From assembly GCF_007992175.1 (NCBI RefSeq), contig NZ_BJZT01000039.1:1-64000 (forward strand): a stretch of 64,000 nucleotides of DNA, written 5' to 3'. Both the position numbers and the translations under genes were made by a program. Numbering within the stretch: position 1 is the first letter of the stretch; every line of letters starts with the position of its first letter. Of this stretch, positions 51,579-60,073 are shown piece by piece. The notes beneath the pieces are model-generated. The model saw nothing but the letters and a program-made list of their open reading frames with translations. It was not told where the DNA came from and did not search any database. This DNA comes from Methylobacterium haplocladii. GTDB taxonomy: Bacteria > Pseudomonadota > Alphaproteobacteria > Rhizobiales > Beijerinckiaceae.

Positions 51579-52907
51579 TCACGGCAACCTCCCGATCAGC
51601 CGCCACCACAGGAAGGCGAGCGGCGCGGCGATCACGAGGGAGACGAAGCCGCTGGCCAGCGTCAGCCGCGTGGCGTCGGCGAGGGAGACGCGGCCGAGCT
51701 CCATCGACATGATGATCGGCGGTGCCTGATAGGGCAGCAGGATCGTCGAGTAGCCCACCACCTGCGCCATCACCACGGTCATCAGGTCGAGCCCGCTCGC
51801 CTGCGCGAGTTCGCCGGCGAGCGCCGTGTAGAGCGCCGGCGCGCCGTTGGCGGTGGCCGCGAACAGGAAGCCGACGGCGATGCCGGTCAGCGTCGCGAGG
51901 TTCTTTGCGAGATGGCCCGGCTCCAGGGGCGCGACGGCGAGGAGCGCGTGGCCGATGTCGCGGCCGAGCCCGGTCTCGTTGACCACCGCCGTCAGCCCGA
52001 ACAGGGCCGCCACGTAGAAGCAGGTCTTCAACGGCACCTGCCCGAATGCGTCGGCCGGCAGGACGCCGACCCGCGGCAGCATCACGATCACCGCCGCCGC
52101 GAGCCCGATCCAGGCCGGCGGGATGTGGTGCAGCCCGTCCGACATCCACAAAGCCAGCATGCCGAACAGGATCACGCCGAGCCGGCGTTCCGGGCCCGAG
52201 AGCGGCGGCAACGGCTCGGGCACCGCGTGTCCACCCGGGATCCGGTCGGGAAAGATCAGCACGGTGCAGAGGGTGAGGATCGCGCCCTTGACCACGGCCA
52301 GCACCGGCGCGTGCAGCCAGAGATACGGCAGGTAGGCGAGATGGATACCGAACAGCGTCTCGGCGGTGCCGGCCATGACGAGGTTCGGCACGTTCGCCGG
52401 CAGGATCGCTGCAGAGAGCATCGGCGTCGCGATGCCGAAGGCGAGCAGCGCGCCGGTCCGGCCCGGGCGGCCCGGCGCCAGCCCGTAGGCGTCGCAGATC
52501 GCCATCACCACCGGGATCATCAGCGCGATCCGCCCGAGATTCGACGGCATCACGAAGGCGAGCAGGAACGAAAACGCCACCAGCCCGGCGATGAAGCCCG
52601 GATAGGAATCCGGCAGCCGGTCGCTGAGCGCGCGGGCGAGCCGGGCGCCGAGTCCGGTCCGGTTCATCGCCAGCCCCACCACCATGCCGCTCGTCACCAG
52701 CCAGAACGCCGAGGAGCTGAACCCGGAGAACACCGTGGTGGCCGGCGCGAGCTTCAGCAGCATCGCCAGGGCGAAGAACAGCAGCGCCGTGACGATCTCG
52801 GCGACGAGCCCGGTCGCCCACAGCCCCATGCACAGCACGAGCAGACCGCCGGTCAGGACGACCGTGTCGTGCGTCTCCCACATCCCTGTTAGCGCCGCGC
52901 TCATCAC
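51579..52907 (-). CDS. DASS/SLC13-family anion:sodium symporter
   Basis: A 442-residue membrane protein with about eleven helices. FALAMLLKLAPATTVFSGFS and FWLVTSGMVVGLAMNRTGLG match the first half of divalent anion:sodium symporters; VMPSNLGRIALMIPVV and, in the second half, AATANGAPALYTALAG and LLPYQAPPIIM are the substrate/ion loop regions. Carboxylates are the usual substrates. It is divergent from a LysR-type regulator, its likely controller. Confidence 0.85.
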   Translation of the reverse strand: MMSAALTGMWETHDTVVLTGGLLVLCMGLWATGLVAEIVTALLFFALAMLLKLAPATTVFSGFSSSAFWLVTSGMVVGLAMNRTGLGARLARALSDRLPDSYPGFIAGLVAFSFLLAFVMPSNLGRIALMIPVVMAICDAYGLAPGRPGRTGALLAFGIATPMLSAAILPANVPNLVMAGTAETLFGIHLAYLPYLWLHAPVLAVVKGAILTLCTVLIFPDRIPGGHAVPEPLPPLSGPERRLGVILFGMLALWMSDGLHHIPPAWIGLAAAVIVMLPRVGVLPADAFGQVPLKTCFYVAALFGLTAVVNETGLGRDIGHALLAVAPLEPGHLAKNLATLTGIAVGFLFAATANGAPALYTALAGELAQASGLDLMTVVMAQVVGYSTILLPYQAPPIIMSMELGRVSLADATRLTLASGFVSLVIAAPLAFLWWRLIGRLP

Positions 52908-53078
52908 CGCGCGTCAAACCGCAAATTGGAACGGTTCGCAATTCGGATTTTCGGGTGGTATCCTTCGCGAATGGCGAAGGATATCGGCGACTGCTCGCCT
53001 AGGATGTGTCGAATGCGCTATGCTCGGGTTCGCGATCAACGAAGAGCGAGCGGGCGATGAGATCTGTCGCAACGTCAC

Positions 53079-53121
53079 CGCGCATCCCCCCCTCCCAGCC
53101 TGCGGGGCGAGGGGATGCGCG
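53079..53121. repeat. palindromic repeat family B, copy 2
   Basis: Inverted repeat cgcgcatccccccctc ... ggggcgaggggatgcgcgc with a short loop. The same words occur at 16281-16334. Here it lies about 20 bases before the LysR gene start, inside its leader, where it could affect translation or act as a mobile-type REP. Confidence 0.55.
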
Positions 53122-53139
53122 CAGCCCGCGGTTCTCATC

Positions 53140-54033
53140 ATGATGCGCTTCGATATCGTCGATCTCGGCCTGTTCCGCCACGTCGTGGAGGCCGGCTCGA
53201 TCACGCATGGGGCGGAGCGGGCGCATCTGGCGCTGGCTGCGGCCTCGGCCCGGATCAAGGCGATGGAGGTGTCGCTCGGGGCGGCGCTGCTGGTGCGCGG
53301 CCGCCAAGGCGTGGTGCCGACGCCGGCCGGGCGCACGCTGCTCGCCCATGCCCGCACGCTGCTCGCCGAGATCGACCGCCTACAGGGCGACCTGTCCGTG
53401 TTTGCCGGCGGCGCCGTCGGGCAGATCCGGGTGCTGTCGAACACCAATGCGCTCACCGAATTCCTGCCGGAAGCCCTCTCGGCCTATCTCGCGCTCCACA
53501 CGGGCGTCAGCGTCGACATCGAGGAGCGCACCTCGGACGAGATCGTCGGGCTGGTGGCGGAAGGCACGGCCGATCTCGGCATCGTCGCCGGCACCGTCGA
53601 CACCGGCACGCTGCAGACCTTTCCGTTCCGGCACGACCGCTTCGTGGCGGTGGTGGCGTCGAACCATGCCCTCAGTGCGCGAAAAGACCTCGCCTTCGCC
53701 GAGGTGCTCGACCACGACCTCGTCGGCCTCGACCGCTCGAGCGCCCTCACCCGCTTCCTCTCGGGCAAGGCCGCGCCGATCGGCAAGCCGATGCGGCTGC
53801 GGGTCCAGCTCCGCAGCTTCGACGCGGTCTGCCGCCTCGTCGAATCGGGCATCGGCCTCGGCATCGTGCCGGAGACCACCGCCCGCCGCGCCGCCCGTGG
53901 CCTCGGCATCGCCGTGGTGGAATTGCAGGATGCGTGGGCGGCGCGCGACCTCGCCCTCGTGGTTCGCGATCTCGATGCGCTGGCGCCGTTCGCGCAGGAC
54001 TTCGTGGCCCATTTGCGCGAACTGCCGAGCTGA
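53140..54033 (+). CDS. LysR-family transcriptional regulator
   Basis: A 297-residue regulator: an N-terminal winged helix (DLGLFRHVVEAGSITHGAER, then AHLALAAASARIKAMEVSLG and a TPAGRTLLAHARTLL linker helix) and a periplasmic-binding-protein-like effector domain (about 92-297, IRVLSNTNALTEFLPEALSA, FVAVVASNHALSARK, LVESGIGLGIVPETTAR). The start is the first of two ATGs in tandem at 53140 and 53143. Divergent from the DASS transporter; by LysR habit it probably regulates it. Confidence 0.92.
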   Translation: MMRFDIVDLGLFRHVVEAGSITHGAERAHLALAAASARIKAMEVSLGAALLVRGRQGVVPTPAGRTLLAHARTLLAEIDRLQGDLSVFAGGAVGQIRVLSNTNALTEFLPEALSAYLALHTGVSVDIEERTSDEIVGLVAEGTADLGIVAGTVDTGTLQTFPFRHDRFVAVVASNHALSARKDLAFAEVLDHDLVGLDRSSALTRFLSGKAAPIGKPMRLRVQLRSFDAVCRLVESGIGLGIVPETTARRAARGLGIAVVELQDAWAARDLALVVRDLDALAPFAQDFVAHLRELPS

Positions 54034-54066
54034 GCGAGTGCCGAGCGCGCCGGCACCCTCCCCGCC

Positions 54067-54199
54067 CCTCATGCTGAGGCGCCGTAGCGGAGCGGAGGCC
54101 TCGAAGCACCCGACCCCGCTGATCCCGTTCGCCGCGCGGGTGCCGGGAGAACCGGTCCGGGGGCCTTCGAGGTTCGCATCGCGAGCACCTCAGGTGAGG
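54067..54199. repeat. palindromic repeat family D
   Basis: Imperfect inverted arms (left 54067-54109, cctcatgctgagg ... aggcctcgaagca; right 54162-54199, ggccttcgaggttcgc ... cacctcaggtgagg) around about 50 bases. It lies between the convergent LysR and mntH genes. No second copy was found in the window. Confidence 0.5.
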
Positions 54200-54246
54200 G
54201 GCGTTGGGGGTGCCAGATCGGTGGGCGCCGGCTGTTGTGGCTTCTC

Positions 54247-55602
54247 TCAGCCGAAAATCGTCTCGAACAACAGCTTCACGTTCAGCGCCACGATCACCGC
54301 CGCGATCCCCCAGGCCAACAGCTTGAGCCAGCCCGGGATCACCAGCGCGCCCATCTTGGAGCGATCCGACACGAACTGCACCAGCGGGATCACCGCAAAG
54401 GGCAGCTGCATCGAGAGCACGACCTGGCTCAGCACCAGGAGCTTCGCCGTGCCCCGGTCGCCGTAGAGCGCCGTGACGATCACCACCGGCACGATGGCGA
54501 TGGCGCGGGTGATCAGCCGGCGCGCCCAATCCGGGATCTTGAGGTGGAGAAAGCCCTCCATCACGATCTGGCCGGCGAGGGTCGCGGTCACCGTGGAGTT
54601 CAGCCCCGAGGCGAGGAGCGCCGCGGCGAACAGCGTCGAGGCGATGCCGACGCCGAGCAAGGGCGAGAGCAGCTCGTAGGCCTGCTCGATCTCCTGCACC
54701 TCGGTGCGCCCGCCGGCATGGAACACGGAGGCCGCCATGATCAGGATCGAGGCGTTGACGAAGAGCGCGAGCATCAGCGCGATGGTGGAGTCGGCCACCG
54801 CGAAGCGCACGGCCTCGCGCTTGCCCTCGACGGTGCGCGGATAGGCGCGGGTCTGCACGATCGAGGAGTGGAGGTAGAGGTTGTGCGGCATCACGGTGGC
54901 GCCGATGATGCCGATGGCGATGTAGAGGGCGGCCGGGTTCGTGACGATCTCGGACGACGGGAGGAACCCGCCGAGCACCGCCTGGATCGGCGGCGCGGCG
55001 AGCGCGATCTGGATGCCGAAGCAGACGAAGATCACCGCCAGCAGCGCGATCACGAAGGCCTCGAGGGTGCGGAACCCGCGCCGGAGCAGAAGCAGCACGA
55101 GCAGCACGTCGAGCGCCGTGATCACCGCGCCCATGACCAGCGGGATGCCGAAAAGAAGCTTCAGCGCAATCGCGGTGCCGATCACCTCGGCGAGGTCGCA
55201 GGCGATGATCGCGGTCTCGCAGGCGAGCCAGAGCGCGTAGCCGACGGGGCGCGGATAATGGTCGCGGCAGGCCTGGGCGAGGTCTCGGCCGGTGGCGATG
55301 CCCAGCCGGGCGGCGAGCGCCTGCAGGACGATCGCCATCAGGTTCGAGAGCAGGATGACGGCGAGCAGCGTGTAGCCGAACTGCGAGCCGCCCGCGATGT
55401 CCGTCGCCCAGTTGCCCGGGTCCATGTAGCCGACCGAGACCATGTAGCCCGGCCCGATGAAGCCCATCAGCCGGCGCAGCCAATGGCCGCCGGCCAGGAC
55501 CGGCACACTGCCGTTGAGATGGCCGAGGCTCGGCTGTGCCTGCGTCTCGCGGGTGAAGCGCCAGCCACGGGTCGATTCGGTGGGATTCAAGAGGGCGTCC
55601 AT
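54247..55602 (-). CDS. mntH: Nramp-family Mn2+/H+ symporter
   Basis: A 451-residue membrane protein with about eleven helices. The metal-binding DPGN motif is in VSVGYMDPGNWATDIAGGSQ (helix 1) and the helix 6 motif is TVMPHNLYLHSS. Both are diagnostic of proton-coupled manganese/iron uptake. ATG 55602 is preferred to the in-frame GTG at 55632 because the GTG would lie only about 6 bases from the MntR operator. Its promoter overlaps that operator, so repression by Mn-loaded MntR is expected. Confidence 0.94.
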   Translation of the reverse strand: MDALLNPTESTRGWRFTRETQAQPSLGHLNGSVPVLAGGHWLRRLMGFIGPGYMVSVGYMDPGNWATDIAGGSQFGYTLLAVILLSNLMAIVLQALAARLGIATGRDLAQACRDHYPRPVGYALWLACETAIIACDLAEVIGTAIALKLLFGIPLVMGAVITALDVLLVLLLLRRGFRTLEAFVIALLAVIFVCFGIQIALAAPPIQAVLGGFLPSSEIVTNPAALYIAIGIIGATVMPHNLYLHSSIVQTRAYPRTVEGKREAVRFAVADSTIALMLALFVNASILIMAASVFHAGGRTEVQEIEQAYELLSPLLGVGIASTLFAAALLASGLNSTVTATLAGQIVMEGFLHLKIPDWARRLITRAIAIVPVVIVTALYGDRGTAKLLVLSQVVLSMQLPFAVIPLVQFVSDRSKMGALVIPGWLKLLAWGIAAVIVALNVKLLFETIFG

Positions 55603-55637
55603 GGGAGTCGGTCGCGAGAGAAGCCGGGACACGGCTC

Positions 55638-55659
55638 GAATATAGCAGCAGCTATACTT
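55638..55659. promoter_or_regulatory. MntR-type operator between mntH and mntR
   Basis: An inverted repeat tatagc-agca-gctata with flanking gaa/ctt, close to the known MntR box pattern ATAGC-N4-GCTAT. It overlaps the -10 of the candidate mntH promoter and lies between the divergent mntH and mntR genes. Confidence 0.8.
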
Positions 55660-55678
55660 ATGCGCCCAAGCTTTGCAA
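55651..55678 (-). promoter_or_regulatory. candidate mntH promoter
   Basis: On the minus strand, -35 TTGCAA (55678-55673), 16-base spacer and -10 TATAGC (55656-55651). The -10 lies inside the MntR box. Confidence 0.55.
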
Positions 55679-55799
55679 CAGGGGTCGAGGTCGCAGGGAA
55701 GCGCGAGGAATCGACGCCACGGGATTCACGCATCGCCTCCGCTTCGGTTAAAAGATCGTCAGCCCCCCAGACGACCACGACAAGGACACGGCCGAGAGC

Positions 55800-56258
55800 A
55801 TGCGGGAACCGCCGTCTTCCCCGCCCGACGGGCCGCTGATCGATCCGGAAGTCCATGTCGAGAGCTTTCGGCAGGCCCGCGAGGCGCGCCGGCTCGAGCT
55901 CGTCGAGGACTACGTCGAGTTGATCGCCGACCTGATCGGCGACGGCGGCGAGGCCCGGCAGGTCGACATCGCCGCCCGGCTCGGCGTGGCCCAGCCCACC
56001 GTCGCCAAGATGCTCAAGCGCCTGGCCGAGGACGGCCTCGTGCAGCAGCGCCCCTATCGCGGCGTGTTTCTCACGGCCTCCGGCGAAGCGCTGGCCGTGC
56101 AGTCGCGCGAGCGCCACCGCATCGTCGAGCGCTTCCTGTGCGCGCTCGGCGTCAGCGCGGAGACGGCCCGGCGCGACGCGGAGGGCATCGAGCACCATGT
56201 CAGCGCCGAGACGCTGGAGGCGTTCCGGCGTTTTTCGGATGGCCGCTCGGACGCTTGA
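55800..56258 (+). CDS. mntR: manganese-responsive regulator MntR
   Basis: A 152-residue DtxR-family regulator of the E. coli MntR branch. The DNA-binding part is EDYVELIADLIGDGGEARQV then DIAARLGVAQPTVAKMLKRL; the dimerisation and metal part includes ERHRIVERFLCALGVSAETA and the GIEHHVSAETLEAFRRF segment, whose Glu/His residues bind manganese. An N-terminal extension (about 1-25) is typical of this branch. It is divergent from mntH with a shared operator. Confidence 0.93.
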   Translation: MREPPSSPPDGPLIDPEVHVESFRQAREARRLELVEDYVELIADLIGDGGEARQVDIAARLGVAQPTVAKMLKRLAEDGLVQQRPYRGVFLTASGEALAVQSRERHRIVERFLCALGVSAETARRDAEGIEHHVSAETLEAFRRFSDGRSDA

Positions 56259-56307
56259 GAATCCGCAATCCGCCCGGTTCGCTCAGATGGGCCGACCCTC
56301 CTCCTCC

Positions 56308-56345
56308 GTCGTTCCGGGGCCGCGCAGCGGAATTCGGAACGACGG
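56308..56345. repeat. short relative of palindromic repeat family A
   Basis: gtcgttccggggccgcgcag followed by cggaattcggaacgacgg. The ends are inverted (gtcgttcc / ggaacgac) and the gttccggggccgcgcagcgg word matches the right arm of the 9127-9220 copy. Confidence 0.45.
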
Positions 56346-56387
56346 CGAATGCATCAAAATCCGCCACGGACGTCCAAGAGGTGTTGC

Positions 56388-56696
56388 ATGGATCTCGACA
56401 AGCAGGTCGCGGCGCTCGCCGCCGTCAGCAGCAACCACGACGAGGGCCTCAAGGCGCTCTCGGAAGGGCTGGCCGAGATGAGCGCCCGGCAGGTCGCCCA
56501 CCAGATGGCGCTCGGCTTCCTGGCGAGCGTGCTGCGCTCGATCGATTCGGACCATTACGACGAGCGTCTCGGCGGCTACCTCGCCATGCTGCGCGACGCC
56601 CTCACCCGCGACGATCCCGATGCGGAACTGGCTGGCACCGTGCTCGAGACGGTGCAGCGGGTGCTGCAGCCTCAGGCAGAGAACGACGACGCCTGA
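56388..56696 (+). CDS. hypothetical protein
   Basis: A 102-residue all-helical, soluble protein, MDLDKQVAALAAVSSNHDEG then LKALSEGLAEMSARQVAHQM and LGGYLAMLRDALTRDDPDAE. No family was recognised. ATG 56388 is used; the 13 residues before it are not like the rest. It faces the DUF6894 gene. Confidence 0.6.
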   Translation: MDLDKQVAALAAVSSNHDEGLKALSEGLAEMSARQVAHQMALGFLASVLRSIDSDHYDERLGGYLAMLRDALTRDDPDAELAGTVLETVQRVLQPQAENDDA

Positions 56697-56700
56697 CGGA

Positions 56701-56931
56701 TCAGGCGGCCTCGACGAGGCAGGCGAGTCGCACGGTGGCGACCACCAAATCGGCCTCGTCGCGCACAGAGACGACGATCACGCCTTCGTCGATCAGGCGG
56801 TCCGGGCAGGACGCATAGGAGGCCGCGACCGTCACGGCTGCGCGTTGGGCGGCGGCTGCATCGGGCAGTTCGCGGCCCTCGGCGTCACGGGCATCGACGC
56901 CGTTACGCGCGTCGAAGAAGAATCGCGGCAT
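56701..56931 (-). CDS. DUF6894-like small protein, copy 2
   Basis: A 76-residue protein, MPRFFFDARNGVDARDAEGR then ELPDAAAAQRAAVTVAASYA and VIVVSVRDEADLVVATVRLA. It has the RFFFD...D-x-EG-x-EL-x-D pattern of the paralogue at 28584-28865. Function unknown. Confidence 0.7.
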   Translation of the reverse strand: MPRFFFDARNGVDARDAEGRELPDAAAAQRAAVTVAASYASCPDRLIDEGVIVVSVRDEADLVVATVRLACLVEAA

Positions 56932-57098
56932 CGTGGTCCTCGTCGTCAGGTATCCCCAAGTCATCGGGGAATGGCCAAGCCGGCAGACGTCGCCGCCTGT
57001 GTGTATACACCCAGTTTTACCACGACCGCGTCACGTCGCCTAATGGGCGAGCGATCGTTTCAGGGCCATCACATCATGATGGTGGGCGGAATCGAGCA

Positions 57099-57290
57099 AT
57101 GACCGGGAGCGAAGAGAACCGGCTGGAACAGGCCGCTGCCCTGATTGCGAAGGCCTGCGACCTGTCTCGCGCGCAAGGCTCCTATCGGCTGCGCATCTTG
57201 ATGGACATGGTCGCGCTCGAACTCGGCAGGGAGATCGCGCGGCTCTCACGCAGGGCCTCGGACAGCCGCGGTGACGGGCCGGGCTCCTGA
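57099..57290 (+). CDS. small hypothetical protein
   Basis: A 63-residue, mainly helical protein, MTGSEENRLEQAAALIAKAC then DLSRAQGSYRLRILMDMVAL. No family recognised. Support is only an intact frame and a preceding purine-rich site; it may be spurious. Confidence 0.4.
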   Translation: MTGSEENRLEQAAALIAKACDLSRAQGSYRLRILMDMVALELGREIARLSRRASDSRGDGPGS

Positions 57291-57486
57291 AACACCGTCT
57301 CGCCCGCCGGCGCCGCGTCGTTCGCGAGGCGGCTTCGGCGATGCGAGCGCTGTGAACAACGAGGATTGCGGGGAGAGCCGGCCTGCATCGCCGGCTAAGG
57401 CTTGATCAGGACTAAGCCCTTAACCCGTCTCCGCTTTCGCGACTGTATGCTGCACGACATTGAGATGAGGTGCCGGCGAGCGATCC

Positions 57487-57666
57487 ATGCAGTTCGAGGT
57501 GAACGAGGAGCGGCCCGGCCAATGGTCGTGGACCCTGCGCGGGACCCGCGGCGAAACCATCGCCCGTTCCCCTGTCGGCTATCCGAGCCAGGTCCAGGCC
57601 TCGGCCGCCGCCACCGCCTTCGCCCGCATGGTCGCCAAGGCCAGCGCACATATGCACGGGCGCTGA
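57487..57666 (+). CDS. small protein, YegP/DUF1508-like
   Basis: A 59-residue protein read directly from the sequence: MQFEVNEERPGQWSWTLRGT then RGETIARSPVGYPSQVQASA and a helix ending in HMHGR. The FEV...WSWTLR...G-x-IARS...Y-x-S-x-x-A pattern is like one DUF1508/YegP repeat, which is a small beta-alpha unit. Function unknown. Confidence 0.6.
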   Translation: MQFEVNEERPGQWSWTLRGTRGETIARSPVGYPSQVQASAAATAFARMVAKASAHMHGR

Positions 57667-57730
57667 TGTCCCTGGGTTGCGATGGTCCTGATCCTCAGCC
57701 CTTCGCCATCCGCCGCGCGCCTCCGGGGGC

Positions 57731-59278
57731 TCAGGCTTCGACCAACGCCTCCTCCGCCACGATCTCCGCCGAAACCCGCTCGGCGACGAGGCGCTTGTAG
57801 TCCACCTTGCCGTTCGGCGTCGTCGGCAGGCTGTCCACCCGCTCGATTGCCCGGGGTACGAGGTGCGGCGCCAGCGAGCGGCGCAGATGGCCCATCACGT
57901 CGGCGGTGTCGGCGCCGTTCCCGACCGGCACCGTCACCGCATGTATGCGCTGGCCGACACCGCGATCCGGCAGGCCGATCACCGCAGCCGCGCGGAAGGC
58001 CCCGGTCTCCATCAGGGCCGCCTCGACCTCGGTTGGGCTGACGCGGAACCCCTGCGTCTTGATCATCGCGTCCTCGCGGCCGAGGAAGCGCAGGAAGCCG
58101 TGATCGTCCGCCACCACGATGTCGCCCGAGCGGCAGACCGGGCGATCCTGTCCGGCCCTGGGAAACGGATCGGGCACCAGCACCCGCGCGGTATCGTCCG
58201 GCCGGTTCCAGTAGCCGAGCGACACGGTGGGTCCGCGATGGTGCAGGATGCCGGGCTCGCCCGGCCCCGCCCGCCGCCCGTCGGGCGTCACCAGAAAGAT
58301 CTCAGTCTCCGGGATGGCGCGGCCGATGGAATCCGGGTGGCGGTCGATCTCCTCCGGCGGCAGGTAGGTCGAGCGGAACGCCTCGGTCAGCCCGTACATC
58401 AGAAACAGCTCGGTCTCCGGCAGGCGATCCCGCAGCCGCCGGATCGTCGCGAGGGGCAGGCTTCCGCCGGAATTCGTGAGGTAGCGCAGGCTCGCGAGGT
58501 CGGCCTTGGCGAAGCGCGGGCTGGCGCGCGTCAGGAGCGTCCACAGGGTCGGGACGCCGGCAAGCCCGGTGATCCGGTGCGTCTCGATCGCCCGCACCAC
58601 GTCGTCGCCGAGGCGGACGTTCAGGAGCACCAGCCGTGCCCCCTGCTCGACGCTGGTGAGCAGCTGGTTCAGGCCGTAATCGAACGAGAAGGGCAGCACC
58701 GAGAGGATGCGCTCGTCCGCGGTGATGCCGAGATAGGTCCTGACGATGCGCGTGCCGGCGAGCAGGTTCTCATGGCTCAGCATCACCCCCTTGGGCAGGC
58801 CGGTGGAGCCGGAGGTGTAGAGAATCGCGGCGAGCCCGTCGGGGGTCGGCTGCCGGGCGATGCCGGCGGCGGCGATCCCCTCCCCGTTCTCTCCGACCAG
58901 CAGGCCCAGCCCGGCGAGACCGTCCAGTTCGCTGCCGATCGCCGCATGGTGGGCCGGGTCGGTGACGAGGAGGCGGGCGCCGCAATCCTCGACGATGTGG
59001 CGGACCTGGCGCGGGCGCAGGCTCGGATGGATCGGCACGAAGACCGCGCCGGCGGCGCTCGCGGCGAAGATCGCGACGCATTCGGCACAGGATTTCGGCA
59101 ACAGGATCGCCACCCGGTCGCCCGGCCCGACGCCGAGCGCCGTCATGCGTCGGGCGAGCGCTGCCATACGCCCGCGAAACGCGCCGTAGGTCAGCGCATC
59201 CGTGCCTTCGACCACGGCCACGCGGTCGGGCGCGCAGGCGCCGCCATCGAGGAGCTGGTGCAGCTGTGTTGGTGACAT
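57731..59278 (-). CDS. AMP-forming acyl/amino-acid ligase
   Basis: A 515-residue adenylate-forming enzyme. Motifs in order: ILYTSGSTGLPKGVMLSHEN (phosphate loop, about residue 152), LPFSFDYGLNQLL, the MYGLTEAFRSTYLPPEE block, SGDIVVADDHGFLRFLGRED and MIKTQGFRVSPTEVEAAL, and the C-terminal catalytic lysine in PNGKVDYKRL. It activates a carboxylate with ATP. The acyl carrier protein gene ten bases upstream suggests it loads that carrier rather than CoA. Relatives include the acyl-CoA ligases linked to exosortase systems, but no exosortase is here. Substrate unknown. Confidence 0.88.
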   Translation of the reverse strand: MSPTQLHQLLDGGACAPDRVAVVEGTDALTYGAFRGRMAALARRMTALGVGPGDRVAILLPKSCAECVAIFAASAAGAVFVPIHPSLRPRQVRHIVEDCGARLLVTDPAHHAAIGSELDGLAGLGLLVGENGEGIAAAGIARQPTPDGLAAILYTSGSTGLPKGVMLSHENLLAGTRIVRTYLGITADERILSVLPFSFDYGLNQLLTSVEQGARLVLLNVRLGDDVVRAIETHRITGLAGVPTLWTLLTRASPRFAKADLASLRYLTNSGGSLPLATIRRLRDRLPETELFLMYGLTEAFRSTYLPPEEIDRHPDSIGRAIPETEIFLVTPDGRRAGPGEPGILHHRGPTVSLGYWNRPDDTARVLVPDPFPRAGQDRPVCRSGDIVVADDHGFLRFLGREDAMIKTQGFRVSPTEVEAALMETGAFRAAAVIGLPDRGVGQRIHAVTVPVGNGADTADVMGHLRRSLAPHLVPRAIERVDSLPTTPNGKVDYKRLVAERVSAEIVAEEALVEA

Positions 59279-59287
59279 CGGCGTCAG

Positions 59288-59551
59288 TTAGGAACCCGAA
59301 CGCCTGTCGTCGACGTAGTGGGCCAAGGTGTCGACGCTCTCGAAATTGCCGAGATCGAACGCGTCCTCGTCGATCTCGAAGCCGTAGCGCTCGCCGAGAT
59401 GCATCATCAGGTCGAGGATGCCGATGGAATCGAGCGCATCGCTCGTGACGAGCGAGGTCTGCCCGTCCACCGAGCCGGGGGGCAGGCCCGGATTGCGGGC
59501 CGCGATGAAGCCGAAGATCGCCTCCCGCACATCCGCGATGGACTGAACCAC
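59288..59551 (-). CDS. acyl carrier protein
   Basis: An 87-residue carrier. The phosphopantetheine serine is in DALDSIGILDLMMHLGERYG; the helix 3 part reads DAFDLGNFESVDTLAHYVDD. It is not the main fatty-acid AcpP (that has DSLDTVELVM), so it is a specialised carrier. It starts ten bases ahead of the ligase gene on the same strand. Confidence 0.9.
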   Translation of the reverse strand: MVQSIADVREAIFGFIAARNPGLPPGSVDGQTSLVTSDALDSIGILDLMMHLGERYGFEIDEDAFDLGNFESVDTLAHYVDDRRSGS

Positions 59552-59676
59552 GTCCGTTTCTCCGTCAGCGCTTCCGACACGTGGCCGATGCCGGCCGTCG
59601 GGAACCGGCGCGGCTTAAGCCGTTCGCGGCGCAGCGTCCACTCCGCGACCGGACTGCCCCTGCCGCCGGGACGACC

Positions 59677-60003
59677 TCACTCCGCGCAGATCTTCGTCCC
59701 GGTGTCGTCGTTGGCCCAGCATCCCCGCGGTCCGCCCAGCGGCCGATAGCGTCCGGGCAGGGCGACGTTGCGGCCACCGAGATCGACGAAGCCGAAGGCG
59801 TAGCCGGGCTCGCCCATGTTCAGGCGGTAGGTCGGCTTGCCCGGCGCCGCGATGGCGAAGCTGCCGTCGCGATCGGTCGCCTGGAAGTCGCACGGATAGG
59901 CGCCGTCGTCGCTCGTGAAGCAGCGGGCCGGCCTCGCCTCCGCCGCGCTCGCGACGACGCAGAGAATCGCCACGGCGAACGGGAGTCTCGATCCGGCACG
60001 CAT
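59677..60003 (-). CDS. secreted hypothetical protein
   Basis: A 108-residue protein with a signal peptide (about 1-24, AILCVVASAAEARPARC). The mature part is CFTSDDGAYPCDFQATDRDG, then GFVDLGGRNVALPGRYRPLG and GCWANDDTGTKICAE, with four cysteines that may form two disulfides. ATG 60003 is used. Function unknown. Confidence 0.68.
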   Translation of the reverse strand: MRAGSRLPFAVAILCVVASAAEARPARCFTSDDGAYPCDFQATDRDGSFAIAAPGKPTYRLNMGEPGYAFGFVDLGGRNVALPGRYRPLGGPRGCWANDDTGTKICAE

Positions 60004-60073
60004 CGCGTTACCCTCCCGACCAGAGTTGGGCCTCACGGCGGATCCTAGCGCAGGCCTCGGCGGTGCGACAGCG

